Origin: Symbiodinium natans
Taxonomy: Eukaryota; Sar; Dinophyceae; Suessiales; Symbiodiniaceae
Assembly (NCBI GenBank): GCA_905221605.1
Contig: CAJNDS010000558.1
Span: 190,001-254,000, forward strand
Direction of reading: 5' to 3'
DNA: 64,000 nt
In this document: piece after piece, positions 54,701 to 64,000 of the stretch
How the letters are laid out: every line of letters starts with the position of its first letter
How positions within the stretch are numbered: position 1 is the first letter of the stretch
Made by a program: the position numbers and the translations under genes
The notes under the pieces: model-generated
The model's database searches: none
Told to the model about the DNA's origin: nothing
Seen by the model: the letters and a program-made list of their open reading frames with translations, nothing else

Positions 54701-57244
54701 ACCCTAAACCCAGGCCCTAAACCCTAAACCCTAAACCCCAAACCCTGAACCCGAAACCCTGATAGATACCGTACCTGGGCCTTAGCACTGAAGGTTTCTG
54801 TGATCTTTGCGAGTGTGCGGGTTTCTAGGCCTTGTGTGAGTCGGCAGGGCCTTAAGGTTTGTAGGGTTTGAGGGTTTAAGTGGGGCTTAAGGTCTCCCTA
54901 AGCCCTAAAGCCTAAACCGTAGTAAACCCTAAACCCTAAACCCGAAACCCTAAACCCTACAACCCTAAACCCTACCTAAACCTGGGAGGATCTCCATCCT
55001 AACTCTTCTGCGCAACCCCTCCGTCTGATTTGGGGCTTCGGGAAGGTCGGTGTAGAGCAAAACCAAACCCCAAACCCTGAACCCTAAACCCTAAACCCCA
55101 AACCCTGATTCCTAAACCCTAAACCCTAAACCCTAAACCCTAAACCCCAAAAGAAGAGTCTTTCCAAAAGCCGCCACCGAGGCTCGGATTCTTGCAAAAA
55201 TCGATCTGCGGATAAATCGAGGACCTTCCCTCATCCGCCGCCCTCTTGCCCATGAAGAAGTTCAGCCTGACTGGTTTAGGGTTTAGGGTTTAGGGTTTAG
55301 GGTTTAGTTTAGGGTTTAGGGTTTAGGGCCACACCCTACCTCAAGTGTAAGGCACCACCTAGCCCAAAGAAGGTATTTTGTGTACATGCTAGACCACCGA
55401 GGTAGGTATTGTTGTATGCTCGGGGCCTTGAGCAACTGAAACAAAATATCTCACCCTAAACCCTAAACCCTAAACCCTAAACCCTAAACCCTAAACCCTA
55501 AACACTAAAACCCTCAGCCCGAAGATGCCCTCGCCATCAACCCTTACACGTGGATCTGGAGAAACAGTGGGGGTCCGAAACCTAAACGTGCAACCTCAAT
55601 TCGGTGGAATTGAGTATCTTTATCCGGCTAAGGTACCTACTTAGAAGCTCTTTTGACTTTGTAGGTCTAACCAATATCCCCTAGAAACCCCACGATTATC
55701 TGAATACCCCACCTTACTAACCCTAATTACAAAGTCAAAAAGGGCTTCCGAGTAAGCCCTACACTCGAAACCCTCAAGCCCTACGACCCACTCTAGGTAG
55801 GGTATGCCAGGTCCCCAGGTTGGGAGGGGCTGGGATTATCATTCATAAACCCTAAACCCTAAACCCTAAACCCTAAACCCTAAACCCTAAACCCTAAACC
55901 CTAAACCCTAAACCCTTACAGCCCGCATAAGTCCTAAAGCCTGAGGTAGACCCAAGAGAAACCCAGTAAGAACAAGGGTGCCCCTTTTTGAAGAAATGTG
56001 GCTTACAAGGGCACCTAAGCCTTTTAACAAGAAATGAGGGCCTACTCTGGGTCCTTGTTGAAGCCCAGCCCTAAGTCGGAAACCACTAAGCACTTCGATT
56101 CCCTCCCAATCCCCCCTCCCAACCTCTCCCCAACGCGCTCCACCCCACCCATTTGTGGAATACCAACCCTAAAGCCTAAGGTTTCTTAAATCCTAAACCC
56201 TAAACCCTAAACCCCAAACCCATTTGTGAGACATCGAGGCCCTGACTTGCCAAAGTTGCAGGTTCCGGTCGTCTGGATGACGCCTGTGGTCCGAGGTTAT
56301 TTGGACTTGGTGCTTTAGCTTGGTTTAGGGTTTAGGGTTTAGGGTTTAGGGTCAAGGGTTCAGGGTTCAGGGTTCAGGGTTCAGGGTTCAGGGTTCAGGG
56401 TTTAGGGTTTAGGGTTTAAGGTTTAGGGTTTGGGTTAAGTTCACGAAGAGACTTTCGTGCCGTCGCTGTGAGCCTGGCGTTGGTTTGCTTGCTGTGGCTT
56501 GCATGCAGGCTGTTCTAGAGCTTCGCCCCCCAATTCAACTATCTGGAAAGTTGTGGGGACCCGAACCCCGGCATCAAACAGTCCCCACAAAAGGATGAAC
56601 TTAGAGCGCATATCATCCCCTATATCGATGACACCGGTGGAGCTTTCGATGTGCTTGGGGTATTACAGTGTTGCTGGGTTACTTGGCTCGGCAGGCTAAA
56701 CCCTAATCCCTAAACCCTGGGAACCCTTCACCCCACGCAAGGGTAGACGATGCCCAACAGGATGGGTTTGGGATGCTTAGGGTTTAGGGTTTAGTGTTTA
56801 GGGCTTAGGGTTGCGGGTTTAGGGCCCAGAAACCTAGGATTAAGCAGGTTGCTCTTCTCTGCTTGAAAGGGTTTTGAAAGGGAACCTAAACCTCCCACAA
56901 AAGGGTTTATAGGGTTTAGGGTTTAGGGTTTCGGGTTTATCAGGGTCTAAGGTTTAGCGCCCAGGAACCTAGGAATAAACAGGGTGCCCTTTCTTGCCTA
57001 GAAGAGTTTAGAAGGTTCACCTCCGACAAAAAAAGGGAATAAGTGCACTACTTGGCATCCTCAGTTCTCTCGGTAACTAGGGCTGAAGGTCACCAGCAAA
57101 CGATAGGGTTTAGGGTTTAGGGTTTAGGGTTTAGGGTTTAGGGTTTAGGGTTTAGGGTTTAGGGTTTAGGGTTTAGGGTTTAGGGCTTGGGGCATCTCAT
57201 GGCCGCAAGCAGCCTCGGCCCCACCAGCAGCAGCCCTCAACGTC
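51724..57244 (-). CDS. GH19-type chitinase-like hydrolase gene, split into short exons
   Basis: Exons inferred on the minus strand: 57244-57214 (DVEGCCWWGR), 56283-56247 (VIQTTGTCNFG), 55266-55178 (LNFFMGKRAADEG to DFCKNPSLG), 53843-53804 (PPELKWVAGMFYW), 52957-52898 (LNAVQPYTSGGWDYIAELK) and 51832-51724 (WVDNGMQQGDRSFINGASGI to CGTGEL). They join in one frame. WWGRGVIQTTG with NFG parallels the YYGRGPIQLT block of GH19, and LKWVAGMFYWL fits the GH19 signature around xWFWM; FINGASGIVNRGC parallels ITNIINGGxEC. GH19 enzymes cut chitin or related glycans, usually outside the cell. The N-terminal part, including the catalytic Glu region, is not in these exons. Introns: GC-AG (57213-56284, 53803-52958, 52897-51833) and GT-AG (56246-55267, 55177-53844). 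Exact target sugar unknown. Confidence 0.72.
52490..52862. repeat. AAAACCCT (8-bp) array
   Basis: More than thirty units of an 8-bp variant, with a few AAACCCT and AAAGCCCT units. It stands just after the donor (transcript sense) of GH19-like intron 52897-51833. Confidence 0.9.
52989..53100. repeat. GGGTTTATA (9-bp) array
   Basis: About ten units of a 9-bp variant, close to the acceptor of GH19-like intron 53803-52958. Confidence 0.85.
53205..53310. mobile_element. Element family H8
   Basis: Shares an arrangement AGTGTACACTTTC...TTCTATAGG...GTATCCCA...AAAGTGTA with 63841-63942 (about three quarters of bases alike by eye). Inverted structure is weak. Confidence 0.45.
53411..53530. repeat. 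GT and TA microsatellite
   Basis: GTGTGT followed by TATATA-rich and TTTAT-rich sequence. Confidence 0.85.
53706..53782. repeat. AAACCCT array
   Basis: Eleven units just after the donor, in transcript sense, of intron 53803-52958. Confidence 0.9.
54095..54131. repeat. CT microsatellite
   Basis: CT dinucleotides with two interruptions. Confidence 0.9.
54140..55080. other. Intronic or spacer DNA
   Basis: Within inferred GH19-like intron 55177-53844. Scattered AAACCCT-type units, an inverted pair around GTACC...GGTAC at 54590-54660, no exon seen. Confidence 0.45.
55273..55328. repeat. TTTAGGG array
   Basis: Seven bases upstream (transcript sense) of the GH19-like exon 55266-55178; AAACCCT units at 55079-55147 flank its other side. 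Confidence 0.9.
55637..55756. mobile_element. H4 hairpin element, uninterrupted copy
   Basis: CTACTTAGAAGCTCTTTTGACTTTG at the left (first bases) and CAAAGTC...GGGCTTCCGAGTA at the right. Its centre reads CTTACTAACCCTAATTAC, the site that is expanded into an array in the 35041 copy. Confidence 0.65.
55850..55916. repeat. AAACCCT array
   Basis: Nine units inside intron 56246-55267. Confidence 0.9.
56322..56433. repeat. TTTAGGG array with a TTCAGGG block
   Basis: Four TTTAGGG units, six TTCAGGG units, then TTTAGGG again. It precedes, in transcript sense, the exon 56283-56247. Confidence 0.9.
57100..57187. repeat. TTTAGGG array
   Basis: Twelve units. It lies on the donor side of intron 57213-56284 and is the one array near a GH19-like exon that does not follow the usual orientation. 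Confidence 0.9.
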
Positions 57245-57300
57245 CTGCGACTGGGATGAAGGTTCGTAAAGGCTTTGGGCTTTCAGGTTTGGACTTAAAG

Positions 57301-57410
57301 ATTGAGATGTTCACGCTTATACGAATAGTCCTTAAAAGGGATTATAATATGATAATAGGGGGTACTATCATCCCGATTCAGGAGTGTTAGTATAAGGGGG
57401 AACATCCCAA
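57301..57410. mobile_element. Hairpin element, family H1
   Basis: TTGAGATGTTCACGCTTATAC on the left (first bases) and GTATAAGGGGGAACATCCCAA on the right (last bases). Flanked by near-identical 15-bp direct repeats beginning GGTTTGG at 57286-57300 and 57411-57425. Confidence 0.7.
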
Positions 57411-57619
57411 GGTTTGGGCTTAAAGTGCTAGAGGGGTTGGAGCATGCTTCAAACTGAAGGGGCAGGTGGGCAGGGTGGCGGCATCAGGGTTTAGACCAGA
57501 AGCCCTTACTGCAAACCCCCTGCTCCCTAGATCACGAGTTCTTGACTGAACAACCCTAACTCTCAACGAAACCGTAAACCGTAAATCCTAAATCCTGGCT
57601 TAAACCCCAAAAGCCCAAA

Positions 57620-57900
57620 CAAGAAACGCTCCTCGCGCCCCTCCGGTTGGCCAAACAAAGGCGCATCGGAGTTGGGGCAGGCGCCATCGACCTCGTTTCT
57701 TGGCTGACTTCTGAACCCCAGGGTTTATGTAGGGTTTAGGGTTTAGGGTTTAGGGTTTAGGGTTTAGGGTTTAGGGTTTAGGCTCCTTATTGTATTTTCT
57801 ACAACAACCCAAAAGGTTAACGTCCTAAGAGCCAGTCAGAAGAAAGCCAAGGCTTTGGTAGGTCTCGGTGCTGGCGTACAAGCTTCGGGCTCGGCAGTTA
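57620..57900 (-). CDS. Candidate 5' exons of the GH19-like gene around an H5 element
   Basis: Minus-strand text NEVDGACPNSDAPLFGQPEG at about 57695-57630 follows the H5 element and would fit upstream of VEGCCWWGRG. On the other side of the element, 57900-57855 also has open sequence, but its frame was not settled. A low-confidence extension of the gene. Confidence 0.35.
57699..57851. mobile_element. H5 hairpin element with a telomere-like core
   Basis: CTTGGCTGACTTCTGA at the left and CAGAAGAAAGCCAAG at the right; the block TTTTCTACAA...GGTTAA...GTCCTAAGAGCC is shared with the PPR intron 24034-24169. TTTAGGG units at 57733-57782 occupy the same place as in that copy. Confidence 0.7.
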
Positions 57901-58533
57901 AACTTGGAGCTTGTTTGGTGGTTTAGGGTTTAGGATTTAGGGTTTAGGCTTTAGGGTTTAGGGCTAGGGTTTAGGGTTGAGGATGTAGAGTTTAAGTTGG
58001 GGGTTTAGAGTTTACCAACTCCCGGCAAAAGGCATTTGGAAAGGCTTTGGGAAGGGTTCTGTGTCTAAAGCCCAGCTGACACCGAAACAACTTCAAACGA
58101 CGGCGCTCTGAATAACCACCGCATTTGAATGAACACCAAGCAGGTAGGTCAAGGGCTATATTTGTTCAGGGAACTTTCTAGTGGGTGGGCCCCCGAGGTT
58201 CTGGATCTCTGACTGATCACGCGCGGGCATTCTCTCCTGCAAGGCGGTTTCTTTGGGGCCCTGCAATATAAAATGAAAGACGGCGAGCTTGCATGTTGTC
58301 AGCCAGAAAAAACCCACACCCTAAACCCAGAACCCTAAACCCTAAATCAAAAAACCTAAACCCTAAACCCCTACACCCGAGCTGCGACGTCTTGGGGACA
58401 AGAAGGTCCGCACCACCGGCTACGCGGCATTGGGCGATGATGCTTGGGTTGGGAGAGAGACCGTGGTCTTGCTGTGTACAAACAAACGCATGTCTACGTG
58501 TCTACATGTATACACATTGCGCTTGCGAGTATG

Positions 58534-58534
<1 letters not shown>

Positions 58535-58572
<38 letters not shown>
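58535..58572. repeat. TA microsatellite
   Basis: Nineteen or so TA units. Confidence 0.95.
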
Positions 58573-58573
<1 letters not shown>

Positions 58574-58830
58574 GAGGTGAAAAGTGTGTATGCGTATTTA
58601 TGTAAATGTTCAAGAGTATGCGTGTATGTGTATGTGTATTGTTACTGTGTAGGGTAGGGGGTTTCGGGGGCTGTGGGCGAAAGACGCATAGGCCTTGGTT
58701 GGGACCCCCTCAACCCAAGCAGGAGGCCTGAACCTTCAGGTTAGGGGGTTTAGGGCTTTCAGGGTTTTGGGGTCTGTAGGGCCTAAGTTAGAGGGTTTTC
58801 GGAGTAGGGAGTATAGGAGGCCATTTTCTT

Positions 58831-58928
58831 GCTGGGTTGTGCTTTGAACCCTTTGAAAATTATTTATGAATAGGTTCCCTTATAAGGAAAGAAGTGAAAT
58901 TAAAAATTATCCCAAAGCACAACCCAGC
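58831..58928. mobile_element. Hairpin element with perfect 16-bp ends
   Basis: GCTGGGTTGTGCTTTG at 58831-58846 is exactly inverted at 58913-58928; the inside is AT-rich. No clear target duplication, single copy here. Confidence 0.7.
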
Positions 58929-58999
58929 TTGGCCTAAACCGCGGCCAAGTCTCGCAGCCCTCGCCGGTGAACTTCCATCCTCCTTGCAAGGTGGCTTGG

Positions 59000-60300
59000 T
59001 AGTGAGGGCGTGGCGTCTGAGTTTTGGTGGAGGGGGTTGGGGCTGGTAGTGTTATTTAGGAGTGGGCTGAAGGTGGCAGAGGGTGCAAGGGTTTTTGGGT
59101 CTCTAGGAGAGGTTTTGAACGAGGTGAGACAGCAAGAGATGATCTCGATATAGTTCTACCTGTAGGCGAAATAAGGACACCAACCGTCGAGATCTGCCCG
59201 CAAATGTTCGTGTACTAGTTTAAATGCAGAAGTTCTTGCCCCATATACCTGAGCCGGATTCATCGTAGTATAGGAAATATCCTTCCCCATCCGAGAAAAA
59301 TGTCATCTCGGGCACAGGGTACCTTCTAACGCCACTGGGAAATTTTGCGTTTGCCGACAACGTGGCACGAACAACGAAGATGGCAATATTTTTCAATATT
59401 GCAAGTATCTATGCACAAGGTGCCAAGCCTGGCAAGCACTTCGGACGCGTCGTCTTGCTGTCGCTAGAAAAGGGCAGATGTACATGGCAGTCCTGTGAAC
59501 TTGGAACGGCTACAATGACAAACCCTAAACCCTATAAACCGTATAACCCTAAAATTCAGACAAAACCTATAAACCCTAAAAACCCTAAACAAACCTATAA
59601 ACCCCAAAAACAGCCCCCACGGCCCGAATGGCAGTCCTGTCTTGATGCCCTGGTAATCCTTGCAGCTGCCACCTGGCAGGACGGCTCACTGTAATGCTGG
59701 GTGGTTTTCTAAATTAGGGTCCCTTTTTAGGGTTCCCTCTCGAATAAGGACCACCAAAAGACCCTGACCTAGAGAACTACACAAGAGACAGGTACATAAG
59801 CCAGCTTCTGCCCTCGATAAGTCGACAGGATCGGAGCCCGGATCCGCGACTGAACTTGTGAAAGGACCGTGTATAGCAAGAACCTGCATGAAAACGCTCG
59901 AGAACCTGAAGAACTCCCAAAAGGCAGCGATGTCGATGAACCTAGCCAGCCCGTATGGAAAAGTTGCAAGAACCAGAGACAATTAAGCAGCCAACGCTGG
60001 CAAAACAATTCTGAGCAGAATCAGTTTTGGAGGGCTTGCTTTTTGTACTTTCTCAAGCAGCTAGTCCAACGTTGAGTCGTGCACCTTTCTCACTCGGAAG
60101 TTTTACCTTACAAGAAACAGTGGAGATCCTCACATACACCCACTCGAAAAGAATCAGGGAGGATGTCCTCCAGCCGCAACGCAAACCCACAAATGCGACT
60201 TGTACGGCGTTCATGGCCCACCCTCGATCCCATACCCTGACATTCTAGAAAGTACGCGGGGCCTCACAAACCACTCTGGGTCGTACCAAATTCTCTAAAC
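59000..60300. other. Mostly unique DNA without a recognised gene
   Basis: One of the longest stretches almost free of telomere-like repeats. Several open frames on both strands (59362-59694 +, 59686-59982 -) lack recognisable domains. Confidence 0.4.
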
Positions 60301-60534
60301 CCCAAACCCGAACATCCTGCACCCAAAACCTGGTCTCGTCGACTGATTCCTGAAAGGGTTCATGGTGCATATACTCCAACAGCAGGTATTACGGCGCAGG
60401 GTATGTGATCCTAGACCCTAAACTCTAAACCCAAGACCTGTACATATCTATCTATCTATATATATATATATACACATGCCCTAAACCCTACACCCCGAAA
60501 CCCAAGGGGACTCCAAACTTCTAAACCCAAGGTC

Positions 60535-60625
60535 CAAACTTCCGCCTCCGTTCACGTACTCAAAGTATTCGTCCAGGGGGACGTCGTCCGCAAAGGGAGG
60601 GACATGGCCCCAGCCGTCTGGCCAG
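60535..60625 (-). CDS. Candidate exon, function unknown
   Basis: The minus strand reads WPDGWGHVPPFADDVPLDEY and ends in FEYVNGGG. It is protein-like and in the same direction as the GH19-like exons downstream; it may be part of that gene's N-terminal region or another gene. Confidence 0.35.
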
Positions 60626-61429
60626 GGACTACTTAACCCTTAACCCTAAACCCGAAACCCGAAACCCGAAACCCTAAACCCTAAACCCGAAACCATAAAC
60701 TATCCTAAACCGGGTCCAGGGTCCTAAGCCCAAGATCCTAAACCATCTAAACCGTAAAGAAGCCTAGAGCTAAACTATCTAAGCCCCGAGCGCTCCAAGT
60801 GGGCTTGGGGGATATGAGGTGCAACCTATCTTTTAAGGGCTTAGGGTGTCGGGTTGTAAGAACAGGGTGAAAATGATGCAACAGCTGCAGAACACACTAA
60901 AGCAGCCCATGAAGCTAGCGTAAGACTCAAAGGTTTAACAGGAGCTTCTGATCTTCAACCGTTTCTATCTTCTCAGTCTAGATGTGAACGCAAATCATTT
61001 CTGGTGAGCGAAAGGTGAAGGAGGATATGATTCTGGGGTCCTTCGATGCTGGGCTCGATGCTGGGCGACCTTGAGGAAGAAGCCAAAAGCGCAAAGAACG
61101 GGTTTGTCATCAACAGCTTCTCCGGGACAACGACTTGCACGACAGAAGGAACACCGAATTGTTCCTGTCACAGGTTCGTGCAAACTGGCTCGTGGACGTG
61201 GATGGATGTAATAAGAACACAACAAAAGGTGGTTGACTACACAAAAACTCCTTTGAAATGCAGTATTTACGGGAACCCTCAAAGCCCGGACCAGAAGCTC
61301 AACAACCAAGAAGCTGAAATCGCTTTGGGGGGCTTGGGTTTAGAGTGACTTTTACGATTTCGGCCCTGCAACCCTAAACCCTAAACCCTAAACCCTAAAC
61401 CCTAAACCCTAATTTTGAAGAGGGCCTTG

Positions 61430-61492
61430 CCTTCCGGCGCACACCACGGGGCGCTGTAGTCCCACCTGCAGCACTCATCCCCAGGCAAGGTC
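61430..61492 (-). CDS. Candidate cysteine-rich exon
   Basis: The minus strand reads DECCRWDYSAPWCAPEGKAL. It is flanked by AAACCCT units on its left (61372-61410) and a TTTAGGG-type unit on its right, the pattern seen at better exons. Cys pairs suggest a secreted protein, in line with the nearby GH19-like exons. Confidence 0.4.
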
Positions 61493-61554
61493 GGAGTTTA
61501 GGGCTTCGCTGAACAAAAAGGTTTAGGATTTAATTAGGGTTGACGGTTGAGGGT

Positions 61555-61640
61555 TCAGGATTCAGGGTTCAGGGTTCAGGGTTCAGGGTTTAGGGTTTAG
61601 GGTTTAGGGGTTAGGGTGTAGGGTTTAGGGTTTAGGGAGT
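61555..61640. repeat. TTCAGGG block then TTTAGGG
   Basis: Four or five TTCAGGG units followed by TTTAGGG units. Confidence 0.85.
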
Positions 61641-61696
61641 AACCTTGATGCCCTTCAAGAAGGGAAGTGCACGCCTAAATTATACAGCTATAGCGG

Positions 61697-61748
61697 CTAT
61701 ATATATATACATATATATATATATTTATCTATATATATATATATATAG
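61697..61748. repeat. TA microsatellite
   Basis: TATATA with CATA and TTTATC interruptions. Confidence 0.9.
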
Positions 61749-62819
61749 CCAGGTTTCTCCAGGGTTTACGAGGCTTATGAGGGCTTTTTATGAATTTAAG
61801 GGCTTAGGCTATTCGGGCTCAGGAAGACCTCGAGATTTAGGGGTGGAATGTGGAGTTCAAGGTGCAAGCTATAAGGGGCTAAGAGGCTACCATGAGTAAC
61901 CCTAAACCCTAAACCCTAAACCCTAAGCCCCAAGCCCCATAAACCCTAACGCTTAGAAGCCCCAAGCCCTAAAGCTCTAAAGCCCTAAACCCTAAACCAT
62001 AGACTTCAACCCCAAACTAACCCCCCCCCCACCCACCCACCCCACCCCGCACGCCTGGGAGCCTTTGGCACCTTGGACTTCGGGGCGCAGAAGAGCTTGG
62101 CGGGAGCACCGTACCATCCGGCCTGACTCAGGTGCTGAAGGGATATGAAGCACAGGTCCCTTTTTAATGTTGGTGAGTGTATACCTTGGGTGTCCTTTTT
62201 GGGGAAATATCAACCCTACTTCATATGGATTTTAATCTAGATGGGGGTTTCCGAAATTGGGGATACCTTACTGGGGGTCCTTATTATATGGGGATCCTTC
62301 TATTTGGGGGTCTATATTCGGGGCCCCCTATTTGCGTAAACCCCCAGATAGGTCAAGGTGCACTGTCAGGGTGATCCTCTCCGCCTACACTTCTGGTGCT
62401 TGCAACACACACTGAGTCTGTCCTGGCAGGTTTCGGAGGCTTCTAGCCCCTTCTAGATCCTCTACTCAAAGGTTCATGAGTCGTTGCGAATGTGTGGGGT
62501 TGTAAGTGGGGTTTAGGGTTTAGGGCAACTACAGCCGGAGTTGGATACAACCTATGTGGAGACCTATGTGGAGCCATGAGCCTTCCTAAAGCCTTCGCAG
62601 TTCCACCGGCCAAAGCTTCACCCCCAAACTCAAACCCTGACCCATCTACACCCTAAAACCTGAGCCCTGAACGCCTAAGCCTTCTGCACCCGAAACCCCA
62701 AGCCCGCAACGCCGAAACCTCGAACTGTCACCCCATGTGGATTTTTGGGTGGTTCTATGGGGGTTTTTAGGGCTTCAAGGCATTTTGGTTTTGAAGGATT
62801 TGTAGGGCTTGAGAGTGCT

Positions 62820-62932
62820 CTAAACCCTGAACCCTAAACCCTAAACGCTACACCCTACACCCTAAACCCTAAACCCCCTAACCCTAAACCCTAAACCCTG
62901 AACCCTAAACCCTGAACCCTAAACCCTCTTTC
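62820..62932. repeat. Degenerate AAACCCT array
   Basis: AAACCCT with GAACCCT and ACACCCT units. The next 450 bp hold no recognised gene. Confidence 0.8.
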
Positions 62933-63404
62933 TTGAGGCTGTTTTGGGCTCCTGGGTCCTGCCTGCGTGAAGGCGCGCATTTCCATGTTGGGGTCCTCAG
63001 CTTCGACCGTGGGACCTACGATAATTTAAGGTGCACTTCCCGTGTTAAAGGGGTCAAGGGTTATATGGATTAGGGACTTAAGGTATGCTTCCGGTGTTAG
63101 ATCGGGTCTAGGGTATAGGGATTAGGGACTTCAGGCACGTTTTTCTTTCCTGCTCAAAGGGGTCTAGGGTTGAGGGAGTAGGGGTTTAGGGGTACGCCCT
63201 CTTCCTTCTTAAAGGGGTCTTAGGCTTTCGGGATTAGGGGTTCGTGTAAGGGTGTGTAATCACAGCTTGCTCGGAAAAAGTTCAGGGACATCGGGTTTGG
63301 GGCGGCCCTGCAGAGCAACAAGAACATCTCTACGCAGGGCCCATAGACCTTTTACATGTCTTCCGAACCGACTTTCTGTCAAGCTGAACCGACTGTCTCG
63401 CCCA

Positions 63405-63539
63405 CCCTAAACCCTAAACCCTAAACCCTAAACCCTAAACCCTAAACCCTAAACCCTAAACCCTAAAACCCTAAACCCTAAACCCTAAACCCTAAACCCT
63501 AAACCCTAAACCCTAAACCCTAAACCCCCAAACCCTAAA
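63405..63539. repeat. AAACCCT array
   Basis: About nineteen units with one AAAACCCT, beside the candidate exon at 63543-63637. Confidence 0.9.
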
Positions 63540-63542
63540 CGC

Positions 63543-63637
63543 TAGTCTGCCAGGCTGCGACGTCACAGGCCATCTTTCCCCCAGCCAGAGCATCTTCCTC
63601 GGCCGAGCAGCTGTAATCCTGCCAGTACGTGGTGCAA
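63543..63637 (-). CDS. Candidate cysteine-containing exon after a hairpin element
   Basis: The minus strand reads CTTYWQDYSCSAEEDALAGG and continues to CDVAAWQ. It begins right after the AG that ends the hairpin element at 63638-63764. Its style (YWQDYSC, like CCRWDYSAPWC at 61430-61492) hints at one secreted protein gene. Confidence 0.45.
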
Positions 63638-63764
63638 CTTACTAGTTCTGAGTAGGGAAATTGGGAATCAGCTGCCTTGCATACACTTCTATCACCATAT
63701 ACACCCTTTGAGGGATTCAATAAGCTACGCAGTCCCCGAATTCCCTACTCAGAGCTGTAGTAAG
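63638..63764. mobile_element. Hairpin element, family H9, abutting an exon
   Basis: CTTACTAG...CTGAGTAGGGAA at the left is mirrored by TTCCCTACTCAG...GTAGTAAG at the right. Its left end supplies the AG before the minus-strand exon 63637-63543. Confidence 0.65.
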
Positions 63765-63840
63765 AGGCCATGTGGCACCCTCCAACGGGAAAATCTCCAC
63801 ACCAGGTTTGCAAGCGAGATTGTCAGGACGTCATCTTAGT

Positions 63841-63942
63841 TGCTGAGTTCATCAGCCCCAAAAGAGTGTACACTTTCAGTTCTATAGGAGATTCTTGTAT
63901 CCCAAAAAGTGTACTACTCACTCACTTACTGAGTCTTCCCGG
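63841..63942. mobile_element. Element family H8
   Basis: Second copy of the sequence at 53205-53310 (AGTGTACACTTTC...GTATCCC...AAAGTGTA). Nothing further is recognised up to the window end. Confidence 0.45.
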
Positions 63943-64000
63943 CTCTCTTGAAGTCAGGAATTGAGTGCCCATACAGTCGTTCAAAAAATGAAATAGAGGG

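Noticed and set aside
59362-59694. Open frame of 110 codons
   Set aside because: Ends in AAACCCTATA-type repeat translation; the first 50 codons have no recognisable motif.

Overview
The window looks like nuclear DNA of a dinoflagellate, most like Symbiodiniaceae or related Suessiales. Four things point there. Exons code for PPR repeats of the ITYN-AISACEKG-QW type typical of these algae. Introns have GC-AG and GA-AG borders as well as GT-AG. TTTAGGG-type repeats are scattered throughout. Large LINE and Ty1/copia elements are intact. No bacterial operon, rRNA, tRNA or CRISPR feature was seen. Exon borders were worked out by hand from frame and motif spacing; no transcript was available.

Layout. 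1-5694 (+) is a LINE open to the window edge: AP-type endonuclease, reverse transcriptase, zinc knuckle, RNase H. Its 3' flank has three similar small hairpins. About 6.0-15.8 kb is mostly telomere-like arrays, microsatellites and hairpin elements with few convincing exons. About 15.8-27.9 kb (-) is a PPR gene (or two adjacent ones) in more than 20 short exons, with a candidate ATG at 27867. About 28-39 kb holds arrays, hairpin elements and a few exon-like islands of unknown function. 39474-48992 is a complete Ty1/copia retrotransposon on the minus strand with identical 277-bp LTRs and a 5-bp target duplication. About 50-57 kb (-) is a GH19-type (chitinase-like) gene in at least six exons; further candidate exons lie as far as 63.6 kb.

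How the parts relate. Telomere-like arrays, small inverted-repeat elements and introns are interlocked. Several PPR introns are, end to end, hairpin elements whose duplicated target supplies the GC or GA donor and whose last AG is the acceptor. In most longer introns of both genes the transcribed strand reads (TTTAGGG)n after the donor and (CCCTAAA)n before the acceptor, so the ends of the intron are complementary. Some arrays sit inside hairpin elements where relatives have only a short AACCCTAA or TTTAGGG match. Together these suggest that intron gain by transposons and growth of telomere-like repeats shape this locus.
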